From the NCBI GenBank assembly GCA_051879195.1, contig JBJELO010000300.1, positions 5,847 through 69,846 of the forward strand: a stretch of DNA of 64,000 bases, read 5' to 3'. The notes under the pieces are model-generated. The model made no database searches. It had not been told where the DNA came from and was given only the letters and a program-made list of their open reading frames with translations. Below are positions 43,254-51,214 of this stretch, piece after piece. Each line of letters begins with the position of its first letter. The first letter of the stretch is position 1. Source of the stretch: TWA4 sp051879195 (lineage in GTDB: Bacteria; Bacillota; Clostridia; Lachnospirales; Lachnospiraceae). A program made the position numbers and the translations under genes.

Positions 43254-43388
43254 ATCACACCGGTCTCACACCCGGCGCGGAAAATGGTATTAATTCACAT
43301 CTTTCACACACAGCCGTAAAATTCTCACAGGATTCTCACACCGCAGCCGGCAATTCCCACACTGCTTTCACAGGAAAACCGTTATACT
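43254..43388 (+). promoter_or_regulatory. Phased TCACA box array and promoter of Trk operon
   Basis: Eight NTCACA/CCCACA hexamers begin at 43254, 43265, 43294, 43303, 43324, 43335, 43356 and 43367. Steps of 11 (three times) and 21 (twice) put most on one helix face; 43321-43331 and 43332-43342 are 11-bp direct repeats differing only in the last two bases. The final box ends 10 bp before a -10 TATACT at 43383-43388, and no normal -35 exists. This is the layout of promoters activated by OmpR/PhoB-type regulators, and one is encoded directly upstream. Confidence 0.65.
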
Positions 43389-43417
43389 GCAGGTACCAAA
43401 GCAAAGGAGGCAGAGAT

Positions 43418-43777
43418 ATGATGAAAGAAAAACTGGAAGACAGATGCAGAGTACTGATTGACAGACGTGAATATACAGAATGTGAAAAGGAAATCGGGAA
43501 AGCCATGGCTGAAAACCCCCATTCGGCAGTTCCCCATAATCTGATGGGAATTCTGATGGAAAAGAAACGGGATCATGTGCTTGCCATGAAGCATTTCCGT
43601 GCGGCTTACGGACTGGAACCCACCTATGTACCGGCACGGTACAACATGGAGCAGTACGGCTGCCCCGGTTCTCAGGTCCGATATGCCTATACGGAGGAGG
43701 ATTGCCCGGTGCAGAATGATCCGCAGTTTGAGATCGTATACGACAAAAATCATATTGGTCATCTGGTGAGAAAATAG
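43418..43777 (+). CDS. Small TPR-like protein leading the Trk operon
   Basis: A 119-residue soluble protein. Residues ~1-75 form two helical-hairpin repeats of TPR type (YTECEKEIGKAMAENPHSAV and HVLAMKHFRAAYGLEPTYVP). The C-terminal ~40 residues end in YDKNHIGHLVRK. Start 43418 follows AAGGAGGCAGAGAT; the frame is open further upstream, but that part covers the promoter array. It precedes the first TrkA-like gene by 11 bp, so it is cotranscribed with potassium uptake genes. I know no function for it. Confidence 0.75.
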   Translation: MMKEKLEDRCRVLIDRREYTECEKEIGKAMAENPHSAVPHNLMGILMEKKRDHVLAMKHFRAAYGLEPTYVPARYNMEQYGCPGSQVRYAYTEEDCPVQNDPQFEIVYDKNHIGHLVRK

Positions 43778-43788
43778 GAGGTTTTGTT

Positions 43789-44223
43789 ATGGAAGAGAAA
43801 AGTGAATATACCGTGATTGCGGGATGCGGCCGTCTCGGGGCCGGTATTGCGGGAAAATTGTCCGATCAGAAACGGGATGTCATGGTGATTGACTGCGATA
43901 AAACGGCATTCCGCAAGCTGCCGGGGTCTTACGGAGGGCTTACCATGGCTGCAGGTGCAACCGATCTGGAGCGGCTGGCAGCAGCTGATCTCGATAAAGC
44001 AACGGTCTTTATTGCGGTGACAGATAATGACTGTGTCAATATCTGTGCGGCACAGATTGCAAAAAAAGTATTTCAGATTCCCAGAGTGGTTGCACGGATC
44101 TACGATGAGGAGAAAACTGATCTGGTGAAAGACATTGGAATTGATACGATCTGCCCGTCGGAACTGTCGGAGAAAGAAATATCCAACTATATTAAGATCG
44201 GAGGCGGAAAGCATGTGGGGTAA
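43789..44223 (+). CDS. trkA: TrkA-like potassium uptake regulator, single RCK_N domain
   Basis: A 144-residue cytosolic protein consisting of one Rossmann-type RCK_N domain with the nucleotide motif VIAGCGRLGAGIA and acidic strand end VIDCD. It lacks the RCK_C domain. The next gene starts inside its end (overlap 44213-44223) and encodes a second, complete TrkA-like subunit, so the two may form a mixed gating ring on TrkH. Confidence 0.9.
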   Translation: MEEKSEYTVIAGCGRLGAGIAGKLSDQKRDVMVIDCDKTAFRKLPGSYGGLTMAAGATDLERLAAADLDKATVFIAVTDNDCVNICAAQIAKKVFQIPRVVARIYDEEKTDLVKDIGIDTICPSELSEKEISNYIKIGGGKHVG

Positions 44224-44905
44224 AAAGAAAGAACGGGGAAAAATCCTGATAGTGGGCGGCTTTCATAAAGCCAGATCCCTGGCGAATTCGCTTCTGAAAA
44301 AGGGGTATCAGGTAACCGTTGTGAATAAAGAATACGGAGACTGTGAAAAACTGGCGGAAATCCATAAGCTGAACGTGATATACGGTGATGGAAGCAAGAA
44401 ATTTATTCTGGAAGATGCCGGGGCGGAGAATTGTCAGGTTGCCATTGTGCTGACGCCGGGGGATGAAATGAATCTGGTGATCTGCGAGATGTGCAAACAG
44501 TATTTTGGAGTAAAAAAGACGGTGGCTCTGTTAAACGACCCGTCCAAAACCACTTTTTTCTATCAGATGGGAATCGACCGGGTGGTGTGCGCACTGAATA
44601 TGATCACCGGTATTATGGAAGAACAGGCACTGATGGATGATATGACGAAGCTGGTGCCTTTCGATGAGGACAGAATTCATATTATGGAAGTTTCCATTAT
44701 GAAGGGTTCTTCCATTGCCGGGAAAAAGCTGTGGGAACTGAATTTTCCGAAAGAAATTATTATCGGCTGTATTCTGCGGGGAGATCAGAGCCTGATTCCC
44801 CGGGGAGATACAAGGATCATCGAAGGTGATGTGCTTCTTATCATCACCTCGGATCAGAGCAAACTGGAACAGGTCAGGGAGATGACGGGAAATGATGCAT
44901 CGTAG
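44213..44905 (+). CDS. trkA: TrkA-like potassium uptake regulator with RCK_N and RCK_C
   Basis: A 230-residue second RCK protein: RCK_N at ~8-130 (ILIVGGFHKARSLA, a variant glycine loop that lacks GxGxxG) and RCK_C at ~145-228 (IMEVSIMKGSSIAGKKLWEL, then GDVLLIIT). The variant nucleotide loop suggests weakened or altered NAD/ATP binding. Start 44213 overlaps the upstream gene; a frame from 44135 lies wholly inside it. TrkH begins 14 bases before its stop. Confidence 0.9.
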   Translation: MWGKKKERGKILIVGGFHKARSLANSLLKKGYQVTVVNKEYGDCEKLAEIHKLNVIYGDGSKKFILEDAGAENCQVAIVLTPGDEMNLVICEMCKQYFGVKKTVALLNDPSKTTFFYQMGIDRVVCALNMITGIMEEQALMDDMTKLVPFDEDRIHIMEVSIMKGSSIAGKKLWELNFPKEIIIGCILRGDQSLIPRGDTRIIEGDVLLIITSDQSKLEQVREMTGNDAS

Positions 44906-46298
44906 GGGAATCCCCGTGATGGGGAAAATGATGATTCTGGAGGCGGCGATTCTGCTGGTGCCTTTGCTGGTACTGCCTTTTTACCGGGGAGAAGCGGGAC
45001 TTGCATGGCAGTTCTTTCTCCCGGCGGCAGTCGGTATGGCACTGGGACTTCTGGTATGCCGGGGAAGGAAAAGAAAAATCAGTACCAACCGGCTTGTGGT
45101 CTTTGCATGGCTGTACGGTTTTATTCTGGCAGCGATTCCGTTTTGGCTGTATGGAAATGTGACGCCGGTGCAGGCTCTTTTTGAGTCGGTGAGCGGCTTT
45201 ACCACGACGGGACTATCGGTACTCAATGTGGAAGACACACCGCATATATTTCTGTTTTACAGAGCGTTTCTGCAGTATGTGGGCGGTCTCGGTTTTGTTA
45301 TGATGATGCTTTTGTTTGTGCAGGAGGAGGATTCTGCACAGCTGTATCAGGCAGAAGGCCACCCGGACAGGCTGATGCCCAATATCGGCAAAACAGCGAA
45401 GGTCATCGGCAGGATGTACGGATTTTTTCTGCTCGTGGGTACATTATTGTATACACTGTTCGGCATGCCGTTTTTTGACAGCCTTGTCCATACCATGTGC
45501 GCGCTTTCCACCGGCGGTTTTTCCAACCGTCTGGACAGTATCGGGGCATACCACTCTCTGCCCATCGAGTGGATCACCGTTCTTCTGATGCTGATCGGCA
45601 CTACCAATTTTTCCCTGCTGTTACTGCTGTTCAGGGGCCGGATCAAAGAGTTTTTCCGGTCCAGCGAGATTCGTTTTCTGGCAGGACTGACAGTGATTTT
45701 TGTGCCGATGATGGCGCTTTTTCTGATCCTTGACGGAGGGGCAGCGGTGGGCGAAGGACTGGAACTGTCCTTTTTCAATGCATTTTCCGCTCTATCCACC
45801 ACAGGATATTCCACCTGCAGCTACAGTGACTGGCCGGAAACTGCGCTGGGTGTGATGATTCTTCTGATGATCATCGGCGGAGGAATCGGCTCCACCGCCG
45901 GCGGAATCAAGCTGGGACGTGTCTGCAGGCTGCTGAAAAATCTTGCAAAGAATATCAGGAAAAAAATGATACCGGACCGGACTATAACGGTGGTGTATTA
46001 CAATAAAGGAATGGACAGGGAACTGCTGGAGCAGGATCAGGTGGAGGAAGCACAAACCTATGCACAGAGCTATCTGCTGCTTTTCATTGCAGGAACGCTG
46101 GCTTTGACATTTTCCGCCCGCTGTACCCTGCTGGAGGGGGCCTTTGAATTCGCCTCCTCCCTGGGTACGGTCGGTCTTTCCATCGGTGTAACCACAGCAG
46201 ATACATCAGCTATCTGCCTGCTGATTGAAATCGCCGGCATGATCCTGGGAAGACTGGAGATCTTTGTGCTGTTTCAGGCATTTTTAAAGAAACAGTGA
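44892..46298 (+). CDS. trkH: TrkH/KtrB-type potassium uptake channel subunit
   Basis: A 468-residue membrane protein of the TrkH/KtrB superfamily with the fourfold M1-P-M2 repeat. The four filter-like loops are seen as FTTTGLSV, LSTGGFSN, LSTTGYST and LGTVGLSIG. It overlaps the second trkA by 14 bases, completing a TPR-trkA-trkA-trkH operon. An ATG nine codons later is an alternative start. The convergent GH43 gene ends 7 bp away, with no terminator visible between. Confidence 0.93.
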   Translation: MMHRRGIPVMGKMMILEAAILLVPLLVLPFYRGEAGLAWQFFLPAAVGMALGLLVCRGRKRKISTNRLVVFAWLYGFILAAIPFWLYGNVTPVQALFESVSGFTTTGLSVLNVEDTPHIFLFYRAFLQYVGGLGFVMMMLLFVQEEDSAQLYQAEGHPDRLMPNIGKTAKVIGRMYGFFLLVGTLLYTLFGMPFFDSLVHTMCALSTGGFSNRLDSIGAYHSLPIEWITVLLMLIGTTNFSLLLLLFRGRIKEFFRSSEIRFLAGLTVIFVPMMALFLILDGGAAVGEGLELSFFNAFSALSTTGYSTCSYSDWPETALGVMILLMIIGGGIGSTAGGIKLGRVCRLLKNLAKNIRKKMIPDRTITVVYYNKGMDRELLEQDQVEEAQTYAQSYLLLFIAGTLALTFSARCTLLEGAFEFASSLGTVGLSIGVTTADTSAICLLIEIAGMILGRLEIFVLFQAFLKKQ

Positions 46299-46304
46299 TG
46301 TACG

Positions 46305-47894
46305 TTACTCCCCTTCATAAATCACCCAGTCAAAGTCCGCGCAGTTGTCAGAAGGACAGTGATTCGATGTGGCGTACATGCCGAGATAGGTTCCTGTGAA
46401 GCCTTCATTGGTCAGGGAACTGAGCAGGGTCGGGTCGGCATCCTGGAGAAGCGGGTACAGGGTCTGATCATCATAACCGTAATAAAAATGATATCCTGCT
46501 TCATCGCCGGTGACCGTCAGGTAGATGCGTCCCGGCATTTTTTTGCTGAATCCGTTTAATTCAGTCCTGGCCAGGTCGGTTTTTATGCGGTTTCTGACAG
46601 AGGTTACTGTCAGGATTGTCCGCTCCTGGCGTACAGATACCGTAAAGGTATAATGGAAGCGGTCATCCTGAACGAGAGCAAGACCTGCTTCTTCCGTGTC
46701 TGCTTCCGGTAAAAAGTCCATGGCAGTCTGCATACGGAAATTTCTGTGCTGCTGTCTTCTTCCGATAAACGCGGGCGTGCAGATTTCATTCAGTGTTTCC
46801 GGCTGCAGGAACAGACGGAGGTGTCCGGGCCGCTCTGTCAGTGAGAACATGTTATCAGGATACGGATGGATGGTATTCCAGCACAGGTTCAGCCGGTCCG
46901 ATTCGAAATTGTCACTGTAGAAGGCCGGACAGGCGTGATAGAAGGGGAGCTTTGGCAGGCGCTCCCGGCTGTTTACCAGTCCGTTTTCATTATCAATCCG
47001 CAGCCACCCGTCGTTTTCCCAGATCACCGGTATCATGAAGGTTTCTCTTCCCAGATTGAAATGAGCTCCTTCGTAAGGACGGACGGCCAGAAGTACCATC
47101 CACCATTCTCCGTTCTGCGTTTCCACCAGATCGGCGTGCCCCGTTACGGAGATTTCATGCTCCAGAGAAAGATGTCGGTGGGAAACGACCGGATTTCTGG
47201 GACAGATTTCGTAATCACCGTCGATGGTCCGGCAGCGTGCCATCATGACGCTGTGATTGGTAAAGGTTCCGCCTTCTGCTACGATCAGATAATAATATCC
47301 TTCATGATAATAGATATGGGGCGCTTCGATCCATTTGCTTCGCGTTTTTGCCCCGTCCCAGATTACACTTCTTTTTCCTTTAAACTGCAGTGTCTCAGAA
47401 TCCAGCTCCTGCAGATAGATTCCATGATGCCCTTCATAGAGTGGCTGTTCCTGAATAAAATTTCCCATATACCAGATGCGTCCGTCCTTATCGAAAAACA
47501 GACTGGAGTCGATTCCGTCCGCATTTTTTATAAAATGTGCTTTGCTCCAGGGACCGGCCGGGTCTTTTGCGGTTATAATATAGTTGTCCCGGCGTGCTTC
47601 TCTGCCTTCTGAGACAAAGGTGTTGATAATATACCAGGTTCCGTCATGGTAGCGGATGGTGGGCGCCCACAGACCCAGTGAGGTTTCACAGTTTTTGTAA
47701 TCCAGCTGCTCCGGAGAGGAAATGCCGTGCCCGATCTGCTCCCAGTGAACCAGGTCTTTGCTGTGGAAGATGGGAAGTCCGGGGAAATAGACGAAGGAAG
47801 AGGTTACCATATAGTAATCGCTTCCCACTCTGCAGACAGAAGGATCCGGGTAAAAGCCGGATAACAGAGGGTTGTTGAAGGTATTGTTTTTCAT
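46305..47894 (-). CDS. GH43 beta-xylosidase / alpha-L-arabinofuranosidase
   Basis: A 529-residue five-bladed propeller glycosidase plus C-terminal beta-sandwich, the length and layout of XynB-type beta-xylosidases. D17 in GFYPDPSV is the general base, the second Asp is in DSSLFFDKDGR, and the acid Glu is in KWIEAPHIYYHEG. No signal peptide, so it acts in the cytoplasm on imported oligosaccharides. Start at 47894 (complement AGGAG upstream) rather than the frame end at 48056, which runs into the promoter region. It is divergent from the AraC regulator. Confidence 0.92.
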   Translation of the reverse strand: MKNNTFNNPLLSGFYPDPSVCRVGSDYYMVTSSFVYFPGLPIFHSKDLVHWEQIGHGISSPEQLDYKNCETSLGLWAPTIRYHDGTWYIINTFVSEGREARRDNYIITAKDPAGPWSKAHFIKNADGIDSSLFFDKDGRIWYMGNFIQEQPLYEGHHGIYLQELDSETLQFKGKRSVIWDGAKTRSKWIEAPHIYYHEGYYYLIVAEGGTFTNHSVMMARCRTIDGDYEICPRNPVVSHRHLSLEHEISVTGHADLVETQNGEWWMVLLAVRPYEGAHFNLGRETFMIPVIWENDGWLRIDNENGLVNSRERLPKLPFYHACPAFYSDNFESDRLNLCWNTIHPYPDNMFSLTERPGHLRLFLQPETLNEICTPAFIGRRQQHRNFRMQTAMDFLPEADTEEAGLALVQDDRFHYTFTVSVRQERTILTVTSVRNRIKTDLARTELNGFSKKMPGRIYLTVTGDEAGYHFYYGYDDQTLYPLLQDADPTLLSSLTNEGFTGTYLGMYATSNHCPSDNCADFDWVIYEGE

Positions 47895-48202
47895 ACCATA
47901 CTCCTTTCTATAATGAAATAAACAGCCGGTAAAAGAATATACAGGGGCTGATCTGCCGGTGCAGATACGGTATGTACATTGTCTTTTATGCAGATAATAA
48001 CAGACTACACCATTAAAAAAAAAGCCGCATTTCTTTTCTTGCACAAAAACGAGCAATTATTGCATAGTGGAATGGACTGAAAATGTATTATTCTCTTATG
48101 TAAAGAAAAAACAGCCAAAAAAAGAGTATATGAAAGGTGGTAAGGTACCGGTAAAGCATAACCGTACGATTTGCCCATGAACATGATGGGGGAGGAAAAT
48201 CA
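47895..48202. promoter_or_regulatory. Divergent GH43/AraC intergenic region with operator motif
   Basis: The 308-bp gap holds GCAATTATTGC at 48053-48063, matching GCAATTGTTGC (54747-54757) and GCAGATATTGC (49160-49170) before other transcription units of this locus. A -10-like TATGTA at 48097 is 33 bp beyond it, toward the AraC gene. A second, weaker half is 21 bp downstream at 48074. Nothing else is evident. Confidence 0.5.
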
Positions 48203-49081
48203 ATGATTGAAATATTGAACGGTCAGCATGAAACAGTAAATTACGGAGATTCCCTTGGGGTTCGTCTTTATCATAATACTGACTATGAAGATTATCCGGA
48301 GCACTGGCATACCGCGATTGAAATTATTATGCCGATTTACGGAGGATACGGTGTGATTGTCGGAGATCAGAAATATTCTTTAAAGGAAGGAGACATCATT
48401 ATTCTCAATTCCGGTGTGATGCATTCACTGGAAGCGCCTGTTACAGGCGAACGGGTGATTCTGCAATTCAGCGATTACCTGCTGTATTCGTTAAAGGAAA
48501 TGGAAACTCTGCTGACAATGCTTCCGCCGGTTCTGTATCTTTCCGAAGACAATGACCCGCAGAGGCTTTACAGCTTTGTGAAAAAAAACATGGATGCCAT
48601 TGTTGTGGAATACGGAGAGAAGAAGACATTTTTTGAAGCTGTCATTTATGCACGGCTGATTGAAATCTTCGTATATCTGGGACGCGGAGCCACATGGAGT
48701 GAGAGGAATGTGAAAAGTACAGAGGTGGAAAATAATCCTGCAAAAAAGAAAGAATACATGGAAGCAATCATGAGCGCATGCAACTATATTAACCAGCATT
48801 TTCAGGAACCGCTGACACTGGAAGAGGTGGCTGCCATCAGTGGTTTTTCGAGATATCATTTTACAAGAATTTTTAAGCAGTGCATGCACATGACTTTTTA
48901 TGAATATCTGAATCAGAAACGGGTAGCAAAAGCGGAGGAACTGCTGATTACCACAGACCAGAGTGTGACCGAAATCGCTATGAATTCCGGTTTCTCTTCA
49001 ATCAGTTCCTTTAACAGAACATTTAAATCCCTGAAAGGATGTTCGCCCACTGTATACCGCAATAAATGGAATTCAATCTGA
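48203..49081 (+). CDS. AraC-family regulator with cupin sensor
   Basis: A 292-residue regulator. Residues ~20-90 form a cupin-like sugar-binding domain (HWHTAIEIIMPIYGG and LKEGDIIILNSGVMHSL). Residues ~185-290 are the double HTH: LEEVAAISGFSRYHFTRIFK and VTEIAMNSGFSSISSFNRTF. GGGGGAGGA precedes ATG 48203. It probably controls the xylan genes on both sides through the tandem GCAAT-type sites at 48053, 49160 and 54747. A terminator follows (49111-49147). Confidence 0.93.
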   Translation: MIEILNGQHETVNYGDSLGVRLYHNTDYEDYPEHWHTAIEIIMPIYGGYGVIVGDQKYSLKEGDIIILNSGVMHSLEAPVTGERVILQFSDYLLYSLKEMETLLTMLPPVLYLSEDNDPQRLYSFVKKNMDAIVVEYGEKKTFFEAVIYARLIEIFVYLGRGATWSERNVKSTEVENNPAKKKEYMEAIMSACNYINQHFQEPLTLEEVAAISGFSRYHFTRIFKQCMHMTFYEYLNQKRVAKAEELLITTDQSVTEIAMNSGFSSISSFNRTFKSLKGCSPTVYRNKWNSI

Positions 49082-49110
49082 TTTTATCCTGTATCTGTTT
49101 GAATTCATTG

Positions 49111-49147
49111 AAAAAAGAGAATTACCGGCTGTGTGATTCTCTTTTTT
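49111..49147 (+). terminator. Terminator after AraC gene
   Basis: AAAAAAGAGAAT (49111-49122) pairs perfectly with ATTCTCTTTTTT (49136-49147). A/T symmetry lets it work on both strands. Confidence 0.85.
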
Positions 49148-49159
49148 GATATAAACTTT

Positions 49160-49256
49160 GCAGATATTGCGAAATGGAAAGCAATATTTGAGAAGCATTT
49201 CCGGCGCAGGCTGTTATGATAGAAGAAAAATGTAAAATGTCAGATAAATGTCAGAT
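49160..49256 (+). promoter_or_regulatory. Operator pair and direct repeats before esterase gene
   Basis: GCAGATATTGC (49160-49170) and GCAATATTTGA (49181-49191) begin 21 bp apart, as tandem AraC-family sites do. TATGAT at 49215-49220 is 44 bp past the first. A separate 11-bp direct repeat, AATGTCAGAT at 49236-49245 and 49247-49256, follows; its regulator is unknown. Confidence 0.5.
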
Positions 49257-49322
49257 TAGATTGAAATTATGAAAATGCTTCAGTGAAAATATAAACACAG
49301 AAAGGACAGAGGTAGGCATTCA

Positions 49323-51200
49323 ATGAAGAATATGGAAAAAGAAATTAAACTGCCCCGATTGCTGGGAGAAGGATGTGTCCTGCAGAGGGGACCGCAGACC
49401 CGGATCTGGGGCTGGTATGACAGAAACAGGAAAATCACGGCATCATTTCAGGGAAAGCAGTATGTGACGGAAACCGAGGATGACGGAAGCTTTGAACTGC
49501 TGCTGGAGTGCAGTGAGGCAGGAGGTCCCTATACTCTGGAACTTGCAGGTGATGGTGGGCAGACAAGGCGGCTGGACGAAGTCTATGTGGGTGATGTGTT
49601 CGTCTGTTCCGGTCAGTCCAATATGGAACTGCCAATGAGTCGTGTAAAGGAGCGGTTCCCGGAGGAGTTTCTCCGGGGAGGATGTAAAGAGGTGCATCAT
49701 TATAAGGTAACCGAATGTGCGGAGTTTGACGGGGCGCTTAAGGATCACCGGGATGCACGGTGGACGCCCTGTACGGGAGAATATCTGTCTGATGTTTCGG
49801 CGTTTGCGTACTTTTTTGGCTGTATGATGCAGGAGAAGGAGCAGGTTCCCATCGGCCTGATCAATATCAGTCTGGGAGGGACACCGGCGGAAGCGTGGAT
49901 GAGCGCGGAAAGCCTTGAAGGATATCCGGATCTGATGGCAATCAGAAGCCGTTATTCTGACCCGGTTTACCGGGAAAAACTGCTGAAACGTCAGGAGGAG
50001 GCGGAAAATCGCTGGCATCAGGCGTTGAGAGAACAGGAAAGGGCGACGGAAGGAGCAGAGTGGAAACCGATTCCGGTTCCCTGCTTTTTTCAGGAAGAAG
50101 GACCTGCGGATTTCTGCGGTCTGCTTCATCTGAAATATACATTTACGGTTCCGGAGCATTTATGCGGTTCACAGGCGCTTCTGCGTCTGGGAACCATGAC
50201 GGACAGCGATGATACATATATCAACGGGGTAAAAGTGGGAGAAACAGGATACTGTTATCCGCCCAGACGGTATGAAATTCCGGCAGGCATATTGAAAGGC
50301 GGGGACAATGAGATTCTGATCCGGCTGGCTTGCCGGGACGGAAAGGGCCGCATTACGCCGGATAAGCCTTATGAGATTGTATTTCCTTCCGGGGAATGCA
50401 TTTCGCTGGAGGGAACATGGCAGTATCAGATCCGCGCAGTCAGTGAACCGGCTCCTGAACTGGAATTTATGACGCGTAAACCCACAGTGATGTTTCAGGG
50501 GATGACGGCTCCCTGTCTTCCTGCCACGGTAAAAGGCGTGCTCTGGTATCAGGGAGAGTCCAATGAACATGAGCCGGATCGGTATGAGGCACTTTTAAAG
50601 GGGCTGATTGCTGACTGGAGAAACCACTGGAAGCAGGAGAAGCTTCCCTTTACTATTATACAGCTTCCTGCCTGCGGTCTGGACAACGCCGGAAACGGGG
50701 CATGGGCGGTCATCCGGGAAGCCCAGAAACAGGCCTCTATGCTGCCGGATGTGGCCATGACCGTCAATCTGGATCTGGGTGAATACAATGATCTTCATCC
50801 GGTTGATAAAAAAGGTGTGGCTCACCGGGCATTTCTGGCAGCCCGCAGTCTGATGTACGGAGAAGATACCATCTGGCAGGGACCGGAACCGGTCAGCTTT
50901 GAGGTGGGGGAAAAGGAACTGATTCTGGTCTTTGACACGAAAGATGGCGGGAATCTGGGACTGATTCACGGCAGCACTCCCGGTGAATTTGAAGTGGCCG
51001 GCCCGGACGGTATTTTCTGCCGGGTGCAGGGAAGGCTTGACGGGGAAAAAGTACGTCTGGAGACCGAACATCTTTCCGAAATAATAGCCGTGCGCTATGC
51101 ATGGTCGGATGCACCGTCGGAAGGGCTTTTGTGCAATGGGGAAGGTCTTCCTGCGGCACCGTTTTATCTGCGGATCAATACGAATGATGGTTTGAAATGA
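49323..51200 (+). CDS. SGNH-type sialate O-acetylesterase family protein (probable xylan/oligosaccharide deacetylase)
   Basis: A 625-residue esterase. The nucleophile is S99 in CSGQSNMELP; block GVLWYQGESNE (~400) and the late DLHPVDKKGVAHR give the Asp/His of the triad. A beta-sandwich insertion (~265-370) resembles a GH2 jelly roll, common in this family. There is no signal peptide. It overlaps nothing but ends 15 bp before the GH2 start. Though named for sialic acid, members in xylan loci remove acetyl groups from xylo-oligosaccharides, which fits the GH115, GH43 and GH3 genes here. That substrate is inferred. Confidence 0.85.
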   Translation: MKNMEKEIKLPRLLGEGCVLQRGPQTRIWGWYDRNRKITASFQGKQYVTETEDDGSFELLLECSEAGGPYTLELAGDGGQTRRLDEVYVGDVFVCSGQSNMELPMSRVKERFPEEFLRGGCKEVHHYKVTECAEFDGALKDHRDARWTPCTGEYLSDVSAFAYFFGCMMQEKEQVPIGLINISLGGTPAEAWMSAESLEGYPDLMAIRSRYSDPVYREKLLKRQEEAENRWHQALREQERATEGAEWKPIPVPCFFQEEGPADFCGLLHLKYTFTVPEHLCGSQALLRLGTMTDSDDTYINGVKVGETGYCYPPRRYEIPAGILKGGDNEILIRLACRDGKGRITPDKPYEIVFPSGECISLEGTWQYQIRAVSEPAPELEFMTRKPTVMFQGMTAPCLPATVKGVLWYQGESNEHEPDRYEALLKGLIADWRNHWKQEKLPFTIIQLPACGLDNAGNGAWAVIREAQKQASMLPDVAMTVNLDLGEYNDLHPVDKKGVAHRAFLAARSLMYGEDTIWQGPEPVSFEVGEKELILVFDTKDGGNLGLIHGSTPGEFEVAGPDGIFCRVQGRLDGEKVRLETEHLSEIIAVRYAWSDAPSEGLLCNGEGLPAAPFYLRINTNDGLK

Positions 51201-51214
51201 AAGGAGGAGGGGTT

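Noticed and set aside
43235..43417. Upstream extension of the TPR-like protein
   Set aside because: It would translate the TCACA array and promoter; AAGGAGG supports the start at 43418.
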